The notes: a model not told the origin generated them from the letters alone. A stretch of DNA of 64,000 nt from Vibrio campbellii CAIM 519 = NBRC 15631 = ATCC 25920 (GCF_002163755.1 NZ_CP015864.1:124001-188000), one strand, 5' to 3'; positions 17,085-26,334 are shown, counted from the stretch's first letter. A program made the numbers and translations.

Positions 17085-17510
17085 CTAGTCGTGGATCGGT
17101 ACAACCAAAATATCAACCGGAGACTTGTTGATCAGATGTCTTGAGTAAGAAATGATCTTGCTCCAGAAATCTTGGTGGTGACCACAAATCAGTAGGTCGA
17201 CTTCTTGTTCTTTAATGGTCACTTCTAGTTTGTCTGCCAAGTCACCGGTGCCGACAAAGAAGTGCTTCAACGGTTGCTCCATGTAATCGCTGAAGGATCT
17301 CAAACACTCCATAGAGTGCTCATTTATCGGTCTTTGATCTGGGTCCGCTTTGATATCAACAAGCTCACGATAAATCTCACCATGAGTACCGTCGATGTGA
17401 ATAAATGAAATCTCGGAGCCGAGATAACTCGCCATAGATACAGCGCGGTCAATCAGCACAGTACTCTCATCAGACAGTTCCAGTGCGACTAGGATATGTT
17501 TGTATTTCAT
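17085..17510 (-). CDS. Universal stress protein, UspA family
   Basis: A 141-residue single UspA domain starting MKYKHILVALELSDESTVLIDRA, with the conserved Asp/Glu-rich beginning and ending DILVVP. The G-x2-G-x9-G(S/T) ATP motif is incomplete (ICGHHQDFWSKIISYSRHLI), so this is a UspA-type member that probably does not bind ATP. It is a soluble stress-linked protein of unclear biochemical role. Monocistronic, with a terminator at its 3' side. Confidence 0.9.
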   Translation of the reverse strand: MKYKHILVALELSDESTVLIDRAVSMASYLGSEISFIHIDGTHGEIYRELVDIKADPDQRPINEHSMECLRSFSDYMEQPLKHFFVGTGDLADKLEVTIKEQEVDLLICGHHQDFWSKIISYSRHLINKSPVDILVVPIHD

Positions 17511-17661
17511 AACCTTGCTCTTTTGTGGAATACGTTACTAATAGCATAGTATGTCTTGATGAAAAAATGTGTTGCTAAGATCCCGAAATTGCTCAAAAAA
17601 GTTTTGGCAAATTATCATAAGCAGAGCAAGTGGAAGGCATTGATAAAAAAAAAGAGCGGTA

Positions 17662-17913
17662 TCAGTACCAGCTCAATTCAATCTCTAAAGGCATGTCACA
17701 GCGTATTTTCTCGCCGCACATCTCATCTGAAGCATTGAGGTGAACCAGTTTTGCTGATGAGTAGGTGCTGCCACGAAAATGATCCCTTGCTTCACAAAGG
17801 CTTGCGAACGTTAGCGGGCTTTTGTTTTCATTTAATATCAGTGATCTTGTCTGGTTTTCTACGTTGTAAGCGAGGTAGATACCACCCTCGACTGATTCAA
17901 TCAAAAGATTCAT
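17662..17913 (-). CDS. DUF6482-like protein
   Basis: An 83-residue protein beginning MNLLIESVEGGIYLAYNVEN, resembling the DUF6482 family of small bacterial proteins with no known function. It is probably soluble: alternating beta strands and one helix, and no signal peptide. AAGGGAAACGGCT precedes the ATG. The overlapping plus-strand frame (17556-17738) has no binding site and is a shadow. Confidence 0.7.
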   Translation of the reverse strand: MNLLIESVEGGIYLAYNVENQTRSLILNENKSPLTFASLCEARDHFRGSTYSSAKLVHLNASDEMCGEKIRCDMPLEIELSWY

Positions 17914-18072
17914 AGCCGTTTCCCTTGGTGTGTCACTCTCTGGATATTACGGCGAGCGATAGAATTTAGTTCACTTCCTGTGTTTGAATTCGTTTTTCCT
18001 AGATCTCGCTCGTGACATAAGTCGCTTGCTTTTTATACAAGAAAACCTTTAGACTTTGTCCATCACTTCTTT

Positions 18073-18160
18073 AGGAGATTACGCCAACATGAACAACTAA
18101 ACCTGTCATCCAACTTTCATTTTATTTTTTTTTGGATTTACAGGGTTAGTCGGCGTAGCT
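18073..18160 (+). promoter_or_regulatory. Structured leader with mini-ORF upstream of the ABC-F gene
   Basis: AGGAG at 18073-18077 is followed by a four-codon ORF, MNN-stop (18089-18100), enclosed by an RNA stem: TACGCC pairs with GGCGTA, then CCTGT with ACAGG and TCC with GGA around a T-rich loop. Antibiotic-responsive ABC-F genes are often controlled by leader ORFs. A second small stem (CCC...GGG) just before the gene would cover its GGGAGG ribosome binding site. Confidence 0.45.
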
Positions 18161-18294
18161 CACTTTCTGATACTTCTTTGCAGTTACTATTTTTCATTTT
18201 GAAGCGCTTTTATGGGCGTATGTTATTGCATTGATCTCATCTCTAGATTTATTTCAAGTTACGGCTGTCGTCCCTGTTATACGGGAGGCAAATT

Positions 18295-19866
18295 ATGCCA
18301 GTTTTACAGGCTTACAATATCAGTCATCAATTTGGTAACGGCGAAACACTGTTTCAGCAAATCTCATGTTCTATGACCAAACGTCGTGTTGGGTTAGTCG
18401 GACGCAACGGTGTCGGAAAATCGGTGTTTGCATCGATACTTAGTGGTGAGCAAGCCCCGACCAGCGGTACAGTAACCTTACCAAGGTCATTTGCAGTATA
18501 TCGTCAGCAACCATCGCACTTGTTAGGTGGCGACCTTTCGATTGCCCAGTTTTTAGCAAAGGACAAAGTGCTAAGCGCGCTCAAGCAGATCGAAATGGGC
18601 GGTTGCTCTGAACATTTGTTTGAGGTGGTGGGCGAACAATGGGATTTGCCGATTCAACTTGCTAAGCAGCTTACAGATATGGGCTTACCGCCACAGCCAG
18701 ACTTCCCTTGCTCGCAATTGAGTGGCGGACAGTTAGCGCGTTTGCAACTGTGGCAGTTGTTCGACAGCGAAGTGGAATTGCTGATCCTTGATGAACCGTC
18801 GAACCATCTCGATACGCATGCCAAGCAGTGGTTGATTCATTCGATGCGCAGTTTCTCAGGTGCAATTTTGCTCATCAGTCACGACAGAGAGTTACTGCGT
18901 GAGATGGAAGAAATCTGGGAGCTCTCCGGGTTAGGTTTACAAGTATTTGGCGGCAATTACAATGTATATGCCGAGCAAAAGCGCACAGAACTACAAGCGG
19001 TGGAACGCCAATTAGCCACTGTCGAAAAGCAAAAGAAGCACTTGGAAGAGCAAGCTCAGCGCAATCGTGAGAAAGCGGATCAAAGAGAGGCTCAAGGTAA
19101 GATGCTGAGAAAGGATGGCAGTCAGCCCAAAAAATTACTGGATTTCATGAAAAGAAAAGCCACAGCCCGAGCCGCCAGTCGTAGCAAGAACGAGCAACTT
19201 CGCCAAGCGTACCTACAAGGTAAAGAGCAAAGCTTGCGAGCGCGCAAAGAGCAAATCAAAGAACAAAAGTTGTATTTGGCAGATAGTCAAAGTCGTTCAC
19301 GAAAAGTGTTGTCATTATTGGAGGCGGTGCTGCCATTTGGAGTGGAGCAACCCATCACTGTTCAAATTCATGCGGATGATAAAATACATTTGTTGGGCAA
19401 AAATGGATGCGGTAAATCGACCTTACTCAAAAGCCTATTGGGTGAGTTGTCACTACAAAGTGGTGAGCTGAAAATCAATACACCGTTTTATTATCTCGAT
19501 CAGCACTTTGGTGCGATACGACCTGAACTCTCGATGTTGGAAAACCTGATGCAGCATTGTGAGGGGATGAAAGAGAGTGATGCCAGAACGTTACTCGCTG
19601 GCATTGGCTTTCGTCGAGACAGCGTATTTCGTTTGGGGAATGTACTAAGTGGCGGTGAGAAAATGAAACTCGCTATGTTGATTGTCAGTCATCAACCAGC
19701 CCAGCCTTTGCTGCTTTTGGATGAACCGGATAATCATCTCGACCTAGATTCGAAAATCATGCTCGCTCAGGCATTATATGCTTACCGAGGCGGTTTTATT
19801 CTTATCAGTCATGACCAAGATTTTGCCGCGGAGTCGGGTGTGTCTCGATGCGTTGAACTGAGCTAA
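18295..19866 (+). CDS. ABC-F family ATPase
   Basis: A 523-residue soluble protein with two ABC ATPase domains and no membrane segments, ABC-F class. The first domain has GRNGVGKS and LSGGQLARL with LILDEPSNHLD. The charged P-site linker of about 80 residues is rich in Lys, Glu and Gln. The second domain has GKNGCGKST and LSGGEKMKL with LLLDEPDNHLD. ABC-F proteins bind the ribosomal E site and act in translation control or antibiotic protection. The ATG follows GGGAGG. The gap of about 380 bases upstream holds a structured leader with a mini-ORF, which favours regulated expression. Which role applies is not shown by sequence. Confidence 0.92.
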   Translation: MPVLQAYNISHQFGNGETLFQQISCSMTKRRVGLVGRNGVGKSVFASILSGEQAPTSGTVTLPRSFAVYRQQPSHLLGGDLSIAQFLAKDKVLSALKQIEMGGCSEHLFEVVGEQWDLPIQLAKQLTDMGLPPQPDFPCSQLSGGQLARLQLWQLFDSEVELLILDEPSNHLDTHAKQWLIHSMRSFSGAILLISHDRELLREMEEIWELSGLGLQVFGGNYNVYAEQKRTELQAVERQLATVEKQKKHLEEQAQRNREKADQREAQGKMLRKDGSQPKKLLDFMKRKATARAASRSKNEQLRQAYLQGKEQSLRARKEQIKEQKLYLADSQSRSRKVLSLLEAVLPFGVEQPITVQIHADDKIHLLGKNGCGKSTLLKSLLGELSLQSGELKINTPFYYLDQHFGAIRPELSMLENLMQHCEGMKESDARTLLAGIGFRRDSVFRLGNVLSGGEKMKLAMLIVSHQPAQPLLLLDEPDNHLDLDSKIMLAQALYAYRGGFILISHDQDFAAESGVSRCVELS

Positions 19867-20025
19867 CACCAATCAGCGATAAACGAGGAGTGTCTATCTC
19901 ACGGGGCAAAGTGACTCACTTTGTTTCCGTGGATTCACAGCTTTATTCAGAGGATTAGAATCATTTCTCCGATATAGGTAAGATGCTTGATGCATTACAC
20001 AAAACAAAAATAGAAAAGGAAGTCT

Positions 20026-22182
20026 ATGAAAAAGAAAACCTTAGCACTGGTGACCGCGTTCGCGATGACGGGCATATTGCCGAGTGCTTATGCCGAAGAC
20101 TCAACAGAGGAATTGGTTGAACACGTGCACAAAATGGCGGTGAAGTACCCAACGACAAAGAAAGTCGATGTAGTGGATGAGTATTTTGGTACCAAAGTCA
20201 GTGACCCATATCGCTGGTTAGAGGACGACCGCAGTAAAGAAACCGCAGATTGGGTCAAAGCGCAGAACCAAGTCACGTTCGATTACTTGGCGCAAATTCC
20301 TTATCGTCACCAGATTGAAGAACGATTAACTCAGTTGATGGATTACGAGAAGTTAGGGCGCCCATTCAAAGAAGGCAAATACACCTATTTCTACAAGAAC
20401 GACGGTTTGCAAAACCAAGATGTGCTTTATCGCCAACTCGATGATGGCAAGCCTGAAGTCTTCCTCGATCCAAATACTTTTAGTGAAGATGGCACGACTT
20501 CGCTGGCGAATGTGAGCTTCACCAAAGATGGTTCTTTAGTCGCTTACAGCATTTCAGAGGGCGGTAGCGACTGGCGAAAAGTGATTGTGCTTGATGCCGA
20601 GACCAAAAAGCCTGTCGGTGAGACGCTGGTGGATATTAAGTTCAGTGGCGTAAATTGGCTGGGGAATGAAGGTTTCTACTACTCAAGTTACGACAAGCCA
20701 GAAGGCAGCGAGCTTTCGGCAAAAACCGACCAACACAAGCTTTACTACCACGAGCTGGGCACTAAGCAGACTGAAGACAAGCTTATCTTTGGCGGTACAG
20801 AGGCAGAGAAGCACCGATACGTTCGTGGTTACACTTCGGACGACCAACGTTACCTATTTATCTCAGCAAGTACGTCAACGTCGGGCAACAAACTGCTCTT
20901 GAAAGATTTGACCAAGCCTGACAGTCCGCTGCAAACCATTTTGGATGACACCAATTCTGATACTTGGGTGATTGATAGCAAAGGCACCAAGCTGTATTTG
21001 GTCACTAACTTAGATGCGCCAAACAAACGTGTAGTGACGGTGGACGCGAGCAACCCTGAGCCAAAGAATTGGAAAGATTTAATTCCTGAAACTGATAACG
21101 TGCTTAGCCCATCAACAGCGGGCGGTTACCTGTTCGCAAGCTACATTGTTGACGCGCTTTCGTTGGTCAAACAATACGATATGGACGGTAAGTTCATTCG
21201 TGAAATCAAGCTGCCAGACATCGGTAGCGCTTACGGTTTTTGGGGTAAGAAAGAAGACGCTGAAGTCTACTACTCTTTCACCAACTACAAGACACCGAGT
21301 ACGACCTATCGCCTAGACATCGAAGAGGGTGACAGCGAGGTTTACCACAAATCTAAAGCACCATTTGATCCGGCACAATTTGAATCCCGTCAGGTGTTCT
21401 ACAAGTCGAAAGATGGCACCAAGATTCCGATGATCATTGCCTATAAGAAAGGCACACCGATGGACGGCACAGCGCCAACGATCTTGTATGGTTATGGTGG
21501 TTTCAATATCAGTCTGACGCCTTACTTCAGTCCAAGCAGAGCTGCATGGTTGGAAATGGGCGGAATCTACGCTGTTGCGAACATCCGTGGTGGTGGTGAG
21601 TACGGTAAAGAGTGGCACAATGCTGGCACCAAGTTAGAGAAGCAAAACTCGTTTGATGACTTTATTGCCGGAGCTGAGTTCCTTATCGATAAAGACTACA
21701 CCTCATCAGACAAGCTTGCGATTAATGGTGGCTCGAACGGCGGCTTGCTCGTCGGGGCGGTGATGACGCAGCGCCCAGAGCTGTTTAAAGTGGCACTGCC
21801 GGCAGTTGGTGTATTGGATATGCTTCGCTACCACACCTTCACGGCAGGAGCGGGCTGGGCTTATGACTACGGTACCGCAGAGCAAAGTAAAGAGATGTTC
21901 GATTACCTCAAAGGTTACTCGCCAGTTCATAACGTAAAAGCCGGCGTTAAATACCCGGCAACTATGGTAACAACCGGGGATCATGATGATCGCGTGGTGC
22001 CAGCACACTCCTACAAATTTGCGGCCGAGCTGCAGTCGAAACAAGCAGGTACAAACCCAACTTTGATTCGAATCGAAACCAATGCAGGTCATGGTGCAGG
22101 TACACCGACTAGTAAAATTATCGAGAAAACCGCGGATGTTTATAGCTTCACTTTGTTCAATATGGGTTTTGAAGAGTTGTAA
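20026..22182 (+). CDS. Secreted prolyl oligopeptidase (S9A)
   Basis: A 718-residue serine peptidase of the prolyl endopeptidase family, which cuts short peptides after proline. A signal peptide (about 1-23, ending AYA) sends it to the periplasm. A beta-propeller gate covers about residues 80-440, followed by the alpha/beta hydrolase domain. Ser570 lies in GGSNGG, the Asp is in TTGDHDDRV, and the His in NAGHGAG, all in the correct order. AAAAGGAAGTCT precedes the ATG. It is a single gene with its own terminator. Length is normal for the family. Confidence 0.92.
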   Translation: MKKKTLALVTAFAMTGILPSAYAEDSTEELVEHVHKMAVKYPTTKKVDVVDEYFGTKVSDPYRWLEDDRSKETADWVKAQNQVTFDYLAQIPYRHQIEERLTQLMDYEKLGRPFKEGKYTYFYKNDGLQNQDVLYRQLDDGKPEVFLDPNTFSEDGTTSLANVSFTKDGSLVAYSISEGGSDWRKVIVLDAETKKPVGETLVDIKFSGVNWLGNEGFYYSSYDKPEGSELSAKTDQHKLYYHELGTKQTEDKLIFGGTEAEKHRYVRGYTSDDQRYLFISASTSTSGNKLLLKDLTKPDSPLQTILDDTNSDTWVIDSKGTKLYLVTNLDAPNKRVVTVDASNPEPKNWKDLIPETDNVLSPSTAGGYLFASYIVDALSLVKQYDMDGKFIREIKLPDIGSAYGFWGKKEDAEVYYSFTNYKTPSTTYRLDIEEGDSEVYHKSKAPFDPAQFESRQVFYKSKDGTKIPMIIAYKKGTPMDGTAPTILYGYGGFNISLTPYFSPSRAAWLEMGGIYAVANIRGGGEYGKEWHNAGTKLEKQNSFDDFIAGAEFLIDKDYTSSDKLAINGGSNGGLLVGAVMTQRPELFKVALPAVGVLDMLRYHTFTAGAGWAYDYGTAEQSKEMFDYLKGYSPVHNVKAGVKYPATMVTTGDHDDRVVPAHSYKFAAELQSKQAGTNPTLIRIETNAGHGAGTPTSKIIEKTADVYSFTLFNMGFEEL

Positions 22183-22235
22183 GCGAGAGGTGAGCTTCAA
22201 GCTTGGGCTTAAGTTCATTTGTCAATGAATCACAT

Positions 22236-22258
22236 CGCAGTCTTCGGGCTGCGTTTTT
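22236..22258 (+). terminator. Terminator after the prolyl oligopeptidase gene
   Basis: CGCAG...CTGCG stem closing on a TTCG tetraloop, followed by TTTTT. Confidence 0.8.
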
Positions 22259-22856
22259 GTTTTTCAGTGCATAAAAAATAACTTTTTAGAGTTAAATTGA
22301 TTAAAGATGCAAATTAAGGGAGTGTTTAGTGTTTGTCGTAGGAGCTTGCATCATTTCAAAGTGTTTTATTCCAGCGTAATACCTTCTTAATTCAATTTGT
22401 GAACAGCTATGATGCTTATCAACTAGATGAGATATAAAAAAACTCGGTCACGTATCAAGGGCTAGATAAAAGTAAAAAAAAGCCTCGTCTATAAATTGGC
22501 GAGGCAACTTGAAGTGATGTTCCGGAAGCTCATTACTGTACAAAAAACAGAAAGGGCTTCATAGCTAGAGGGAGGCAGAACTTCACTCAAGATCAAAGGG
22601 CAAGGGTATTGAACTTTCTTGACCCCGAATTACGTGAGTCGTCGAGTAGGCTTTGTGTAATTCAGACCAAGAAAAGTAAACAGTGATGACTTTAAATTGT
22701 TGATAAAATACATTCTAATTGTAGATTTTCATCTTTTTGCAACTTTTGGTTGTTTCGTGCAAGTATAATGAAACTTTTTGAAACTTTTTGCAAGAGATAT
22801 GACCTTAATTTTATATAATGATTTAGGCTGAATGTGTGGTGGGGAGGCGATAGTTA
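22259..22856. other. Gene-free AT-rich region at the island edge
   Basis: There is no protein gene in these 600 bases. It holds a minus-strand terminator (22474-22505) with no gene feeding it, and ends in the promoter of the XRE gene. Tandem AAACTTTTTG repeats (22771-22790), a related TTTTTGCAACTTTTGG and a TTATAT/TATAAT -10 region (22811-22819) are there. Confidence 0.45.
22474..22505 (-). terminator. Minus-strand terminator with no gene upstream
   Basis: On the minus strand, GCCTCG and CGAGGC form a six-base stem followed by TTTTTTTT. The next minus-strand DNA upstream (22506-22856) contains no ORF, so this could end a small RNA. Confidence 0.55.
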
Positions 22857-23408
22857 GTGAAAGATGTCAACACTCTTGGTGGAAGGTTAAACGAGGTACT
22901 TTTCATGAAAGGGATGTCAGCAGCAGAGCTGTCCAGAAAAGTAAGCATTGAAGCTGGATATATCAGTAAGATACTGAATAACAAAATAAAAAAGCCTCAT
23001 AAGAATATGAGGAAAATTGCCGAATCTTTAGATGTTTCCTATGAATGGCTGATGACGGGGAAAGAGGTATCTGGAGGTTATGAGAAACTACATGACATTG
23101 AGTCTTTAGTTAATAGTGAGTTTCAAAAAATTGGAACGTTTGAAACAGATATGCCTATTTCAAAATTTGAGAAAATTATTTATCATGACGACTCGATAAA
23201 TATAGTCACAACACGAAAACTCGGAGGTGGCTTATATTTGTTTAGAAGAGAGGGAGACATAATAGAGCTGTATCGAGAAGACAACTTTCTGACGATGAGT
23301 TGGCATCCAGATTCACCCAAGAAAACAGACTCTCCCATTGGCAAGGTGATCTCTAGAATTAACAGGGAACATATTAATGATAAGAAAATTGAATTTATTA
23401 AAAATTGA
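22857..23408 (+). CDS. XRE-family regulator with C-terminal extension
   Basis: A 183-residue protein with an N-terminal helix-turn-helix of the lambda Cro/CI type (about 8-65: SAAELSRKVSIEAGYISKIL) ending in the DVSYEWLMTGKE motif typical of phage-type repressors, then about 110 residues without the Ser/Lys dyad of a self-cleaving LexA-like peptidase. The GTG start is supported by GGGGAGGCGA upstream. Codon use and base composition are AT-rich compared with flanking core genes. The end overlaps the membrane-protein gene by 32 bases, so they form one unit. Regulatory target unknown; tandem repeats in its own promoter suggest autoregulation. Confidence 0.8.
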   Translation: MKDVNTLGGRLNEVLFMKGMSAAELSRKVSIEAGYISKILNNKIKKPHKNMRKIAESLDVSYEWLMTGKEVSGGYEKLHDIESLVNSEFQKIGTFETDMPISKFEKIIYHDDSINIVTTRKLGGGLYLFRREGDIIELYREDNFLTMSWHPDSPKKTDSPIGKVISRINREHINDKKIEFIKN

Positions 23409-24186
23409 AGACGGCTTGGTTTATTACACTAATGAAGACAATGATTGCGTTTTAAAAGAAACGCCGCATGAACTTGTTTCTCGAGGAGTTGTCAGGCTCT
23501 TTGACTGTAAACAAGACAGAGATTCAATCTATGCAATGACCTCAATGACAAAGCTGGATATTAAATGGTACGCATTTTTGTCTAGCCTTTATTTATGTGT
23601 TTTGCTCGTTGCTATACCTATGTCACCACATACGGTAAAAATTTTTGGAACGTTCCAACCTGCTGGTATTCTAATTTTCCCAATAACGTTTGTTATTTTA
23701 GATGCAATAAATGCAACATTGCGATATGAATATGCAAAAACGACAACATATTTTGGAGCTGGTCTCTGCGCTATTTCTTCTGGCCTGATTGCTTTAACAT
23801 TCTATACGTTTGATATCGACGGTGCATATCACCAAGTCTTCTACCCTCTGATTAAATTATACCTTATCAATAGTTTATGTATATTATCAGCAGATCAAGC
23901 TAATAATATGATATTTAGAGCATTAAGCTCGAAGCTTTACAAAGCACCAATCTGGCAAAGATCTATTATTTCCAGTGTTGTAGGGCAAGCATTGTACACT
24001 ATTATCTGGATTGGACTATTCTTCAACACATCTACATCGCTTACATTACTTGAGAAAATCTATGATAACTACTTATTCAAGATAGTTTACGCTATTGTTT
24101 TAATTCCTCTGTTATATGCATTAGTCTTTACTTACAAGCGTATAAGAGAAAAACAAGGAATTTCTTGCAAAGAAATGCACGTCTAA
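23377..24186 (+). CDS. VUT-family (YhhQ-like) membrane protein
   Basis: A 269-residue protein with a soluble N-terminal region of about 60 residues, then six predicted membrane helices. The segment IFPITFVILDAINATLRYEYAKT and the later SADQANNMIFRALSSKLY and SSVVGQALYTI resemble the Vut_1/YhhQ family, whose E. coli member takes up queuosine precursors. The N-terminal extension is unusual for that family. AGGGAACATATTA precedes the ATG. It overlaps the XRE gene, so the regulator probably controls it. Substrate is not known; queuosine-precursor salvage is only an analogy. Confidence 0.65.
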   Translation: MIRKLNLLKIEDGLVYYTNEDNDCVLKETPHELVSRGVVRLFDCKQDRDSIYAMTSMTKLDIKWYAFLSSLYLCVLLVAIPMSPHTVKIFGTFQPAGILIFPITFVILDAINATLRYEYAKTTTYFGAGLCAISSGLIALTFYTFDIDGAYHQVFYPLIKLYLINSLCILSADQANNMIFRALSSKLYKAPIWQRSIISSVVGQALYTIIWIGLFFNTSTSLTLLEKIYDNYLFKIVYAIVLIPLLYALVFTYKRIREKQGISCKEMHV

Positions 24187-24234
24187 TAAATGACCTAAAG
24201 TTTGTATTCATAAGACTTAGACACTCACGATTTA

Positions 24235-24263
24235 GCCAGACTCCTCTGAGAGTTTGGCTTTTT
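24235..24263 (+). terminator. Terminator after the XRE/VUT unit
   Basis: GCCAGACTC-ctctga-GAGTTTGGC, nine pairs with one G-T, then five T. Confidence 0.85.
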
Positions 24264-24596
24264 ACATTTCAACTAAAATAGGTTCTCAAAATGTATAGAT
24301 CTCTTTGCTCTAAAAGTGAGTATTCCGAATAAAGGTAAACTCATCTTAGTAATCTTATTGTCTTCCTAAATTACTAAGTGGCCGTGTAATAAGCTTTTTA
24401 AAAAACTACTGATAAATAAAGCCTGCTCTATATTCAATACTTCTTACCACTATAAATGCTTATTGAGTTTCCATCTGTTTCCGCACAGTTCCTTCGAGAT
24501 GACTTGTATCAATATAAAATCAAAATATAAAAGTAAATAGGCCACTCATTATCGAGCAGCCTATATATTTTTAGGCCCTGTAATAGGCTTGTTTAG
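24264..24596. other. AT-rich gap
   Basis: I see no ORF or clear structure here beyond AT-rich DNA between the VUT gene and the end of the effector gene. Confidence 0.4.
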
Positions 24597-25412
24597 TTAG
24601 GAATAAATGCCATTGATAACATTTTTTTCATAAATGCCTTTCGCTCTCGCGTAGGAAATATTTGCTACTGCACCGAAAAGTTCTTGTGTTGGTTCCTTTG
24701 CTAGTTCCAACCAATCTTTTTCACTCCCGAAGAGACCTGCCGCGAAGTACAGGTATTGCGCTGCTTCCTCGACTGTTTCTGGTTCTCGCATCGCTGGATT
24801 CTTACGATATTCGTCAGCTCCAACTTCATTGGCTTTTTCAAGCCTCTCCTTAAACGCTTTTTTTTGGATGCTGTTAAAGCTGTTATCTTGCTTATCAATG
24901 GCCTGCATTGTCCAACTTTTGACGTCTTTTACCATACTTTGTAGGCAGAAGGTTTCACTATCAGCAGAGTCTCTTGATGTGTGTGCCTTCAGAAACTGAT
25001 AAAGGTTTTTGTTGTCTATGTCAGTTCCAGTAATTCCTCCAGAGGGTTTACGTGAAAAGCCTTTAGAATTCGCTAAGATGTCTTTCAGGTTCTCATCCGC
25101 CTCTACTTTAATCATAAGCACACCAAGCTTCTCAAATGTATTCTCAAATGCTGAGTTCATGAGAGCTCTTTCTCCTCCTCGGCCTGCTTCAACCAAACTC
25201 ACTAAATCGCTGACTAAATCGTGTTTTTGCGTTCGTCGGAGCTCTTTCTGCGACATTATAGGTAAATCCTGAGTTCTGGCTAGGAGAGTCGCGTTTGATG
25301 AAGTTTCCGAGGCTTTTACTGACTTATCACCGATTTTTGCTTCTGTTTGCGTGGTTGTTTCGTGCTGAATGTTACTTTTACTTACTGCATTAGAATTGAT
25401 ATTTAACGGCAT
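24597..25412 (-). CDS. Candidate type III secretion effector (271 aa)
   Basis: A 271-residue soluble protein. The N-terminal 45 residues are rich in Ser, Thr, Asn and Gln with few hydrophobics (MPLNINSNAVSKSNIQHE), as in type III secretion signals. The rest is helical, charged, with no membrane helix and no enzymatic motif that I recognise. AAAGGTGGTCAAC precedes the ATG. The gene lies 17 bases after a small acidic chaperone-like gene, the classic chaperone-effector order. V. parahaemolyticus has a known orphan effector/chaperone pair (VPA0450/VPA0451), but that effector is a larger inositol phosphatase and no such domain is seen here. Effector status is inference. Confidence 0.5.
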   Translation of the reverse strand: MPLNINSNAVSKSNIQHETTTQTEAKIGDKSVKASETSSNATLLARTQDLPIMSQKELRRTQKHDLVSDLVSLVEAGRGGERALMNSAFENTFEKLGVLMIKVEADENLKDILANSKGFSRKPSGGITGTDIDNKNLYQFLKAHTSRDSADSETFCLQSMVKDVKSWTMQAIDKQDNSFNSIQKKAFKERLEKANEVGADEYRKNPAMREPETVEEAAQYLYFAAGLFGSEKDWLELAKEPTQELFGAVANISYARAKGIYEKNVINGIYS

Positions 25413-25429
25413 TGTTGACCACCTTTACT

Positions 25430-25846
25430 CTAAGCTTTGATCGCTGTTGAAAACAAGTTATCCATTTGTGGCTCAGGCACTGGTTCTCGTGTTGCCTTTA
25501 TTGAAGCCTGGGCGTAGCCCTCACTGAGGCTGAATGCCTGTTGATAGATTGTATTTATATCCAAATGTTCGAAGGGTTGTCGATTCCACATCACCCATGC
25601 ATAAGTGTCTTGTGACCAACCAATTGATGGTTTGTATAAGTTGTCACTGTATATCTCTATTTGATGGCAGTTCTCAATATAGTGCTCAGGCAGAGTGCTA
25701 AACATCAATAAATGACCAGCAGGGAGTTGAGTAATGTTGATTTCTTGCTCCTCAATAGTGAATGTAAAAACATCTTTTTCCTCTGTCGGGTGGGGTAGAC
25801 CGACTTTTTCACAAAATAATGCTACAGCATTCAAAAGTGAATCCAT
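25430..25846 (-). CDS. Probable type III secretion chaperone (CesT-like)
   Basis: A 138-residue acidic protein of the size and pattern of class I type III chaperones: an N-terminal helix (MDSLLNAVALFCEKVGLP), alternating strands (VFTFTIEEQEINITQLPAGHLLMFSTL), a central segment and a C-terminal helix. AAGGGAGCTAAGTT precedes the ATG. It is followed within 17 bases by the candidate effector. The fold call rests on pattern, size and context, not on a firm motif. The region upstream has A-rich tracts of the kind bound by ExsA-type activators, a weak hint. Confidence 0.6.
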   Translation of the reverse strand: MDSLLNAVALFCEKVGLPHPTEEKDVFTFTIEEQEINITQLPAGHLLMFSTLPEHYIENCHQIEIYSDNLYKPSIGWSQDTYAWVMWNRQPFEHLDINTIYQQAFSLSEGYAQASIKATREPVPEPQMDNLFSTAIKA

Positions 25847-26334
25847 AACTTAGCTCCCTTTTCCTTTAAAATAATTTAATCGTATATAGAAAAAGAAAAA
25901 ATAAATGTCACTTACGGACTTGTTTTTTTATGTTTTTGTCTGATTTTTTGGTATATTTAATTGTCAATAATATCAATTGGTTTGTTTTTAATTTGAAAGC
26001 AAAAATTATTAATTTTAACTTTGCATCATTAGATAAAATTTTTAGAAAAATCATAGAGAACGTTAGTTTCGGATGTAAAGGCTTATTTATAAAGTAATAA
26101 TAAATTATTGAGTGTCAGGGGCGTGAGTGACTCTTCCTCCGCCCTTTACACCCAAATCCGAGTGATATGAATAAATTTTTTGGTCAAGAAATTTAGGTGA
26201 GAAGATGAGTTCCTTAAAGCTTTGTCCTTTGAAGTGGCTTTTTTGATATAGGATGTCTGAGTACTTTGACTAGTCATGAGCCTTTGCGCGTTAATCGATT
26301 AAAAAGTATTTTAAATAGCCACTGATTCAGAAGT
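25847..26334. other. AT-rich promoter region of the chaperone/effector unit
   Basis: No ORF was seen. On the minus strand, ahead of the chaperone gene, repeated A-tracts (CCAAAAAATC, ACAAAAACAT, AAAAAAACAAG) lie about 60-100 bases upstream of its start. Base composition is very AT-rich. Confidence 0.35.

Noticed and set aside
17556..17738. 60-residue Lys-rich plus-strand ORF
   Set aside because: Poly-A-driven composition, no binding site, and it overlaps the DUF6482-like gene on the other strand.
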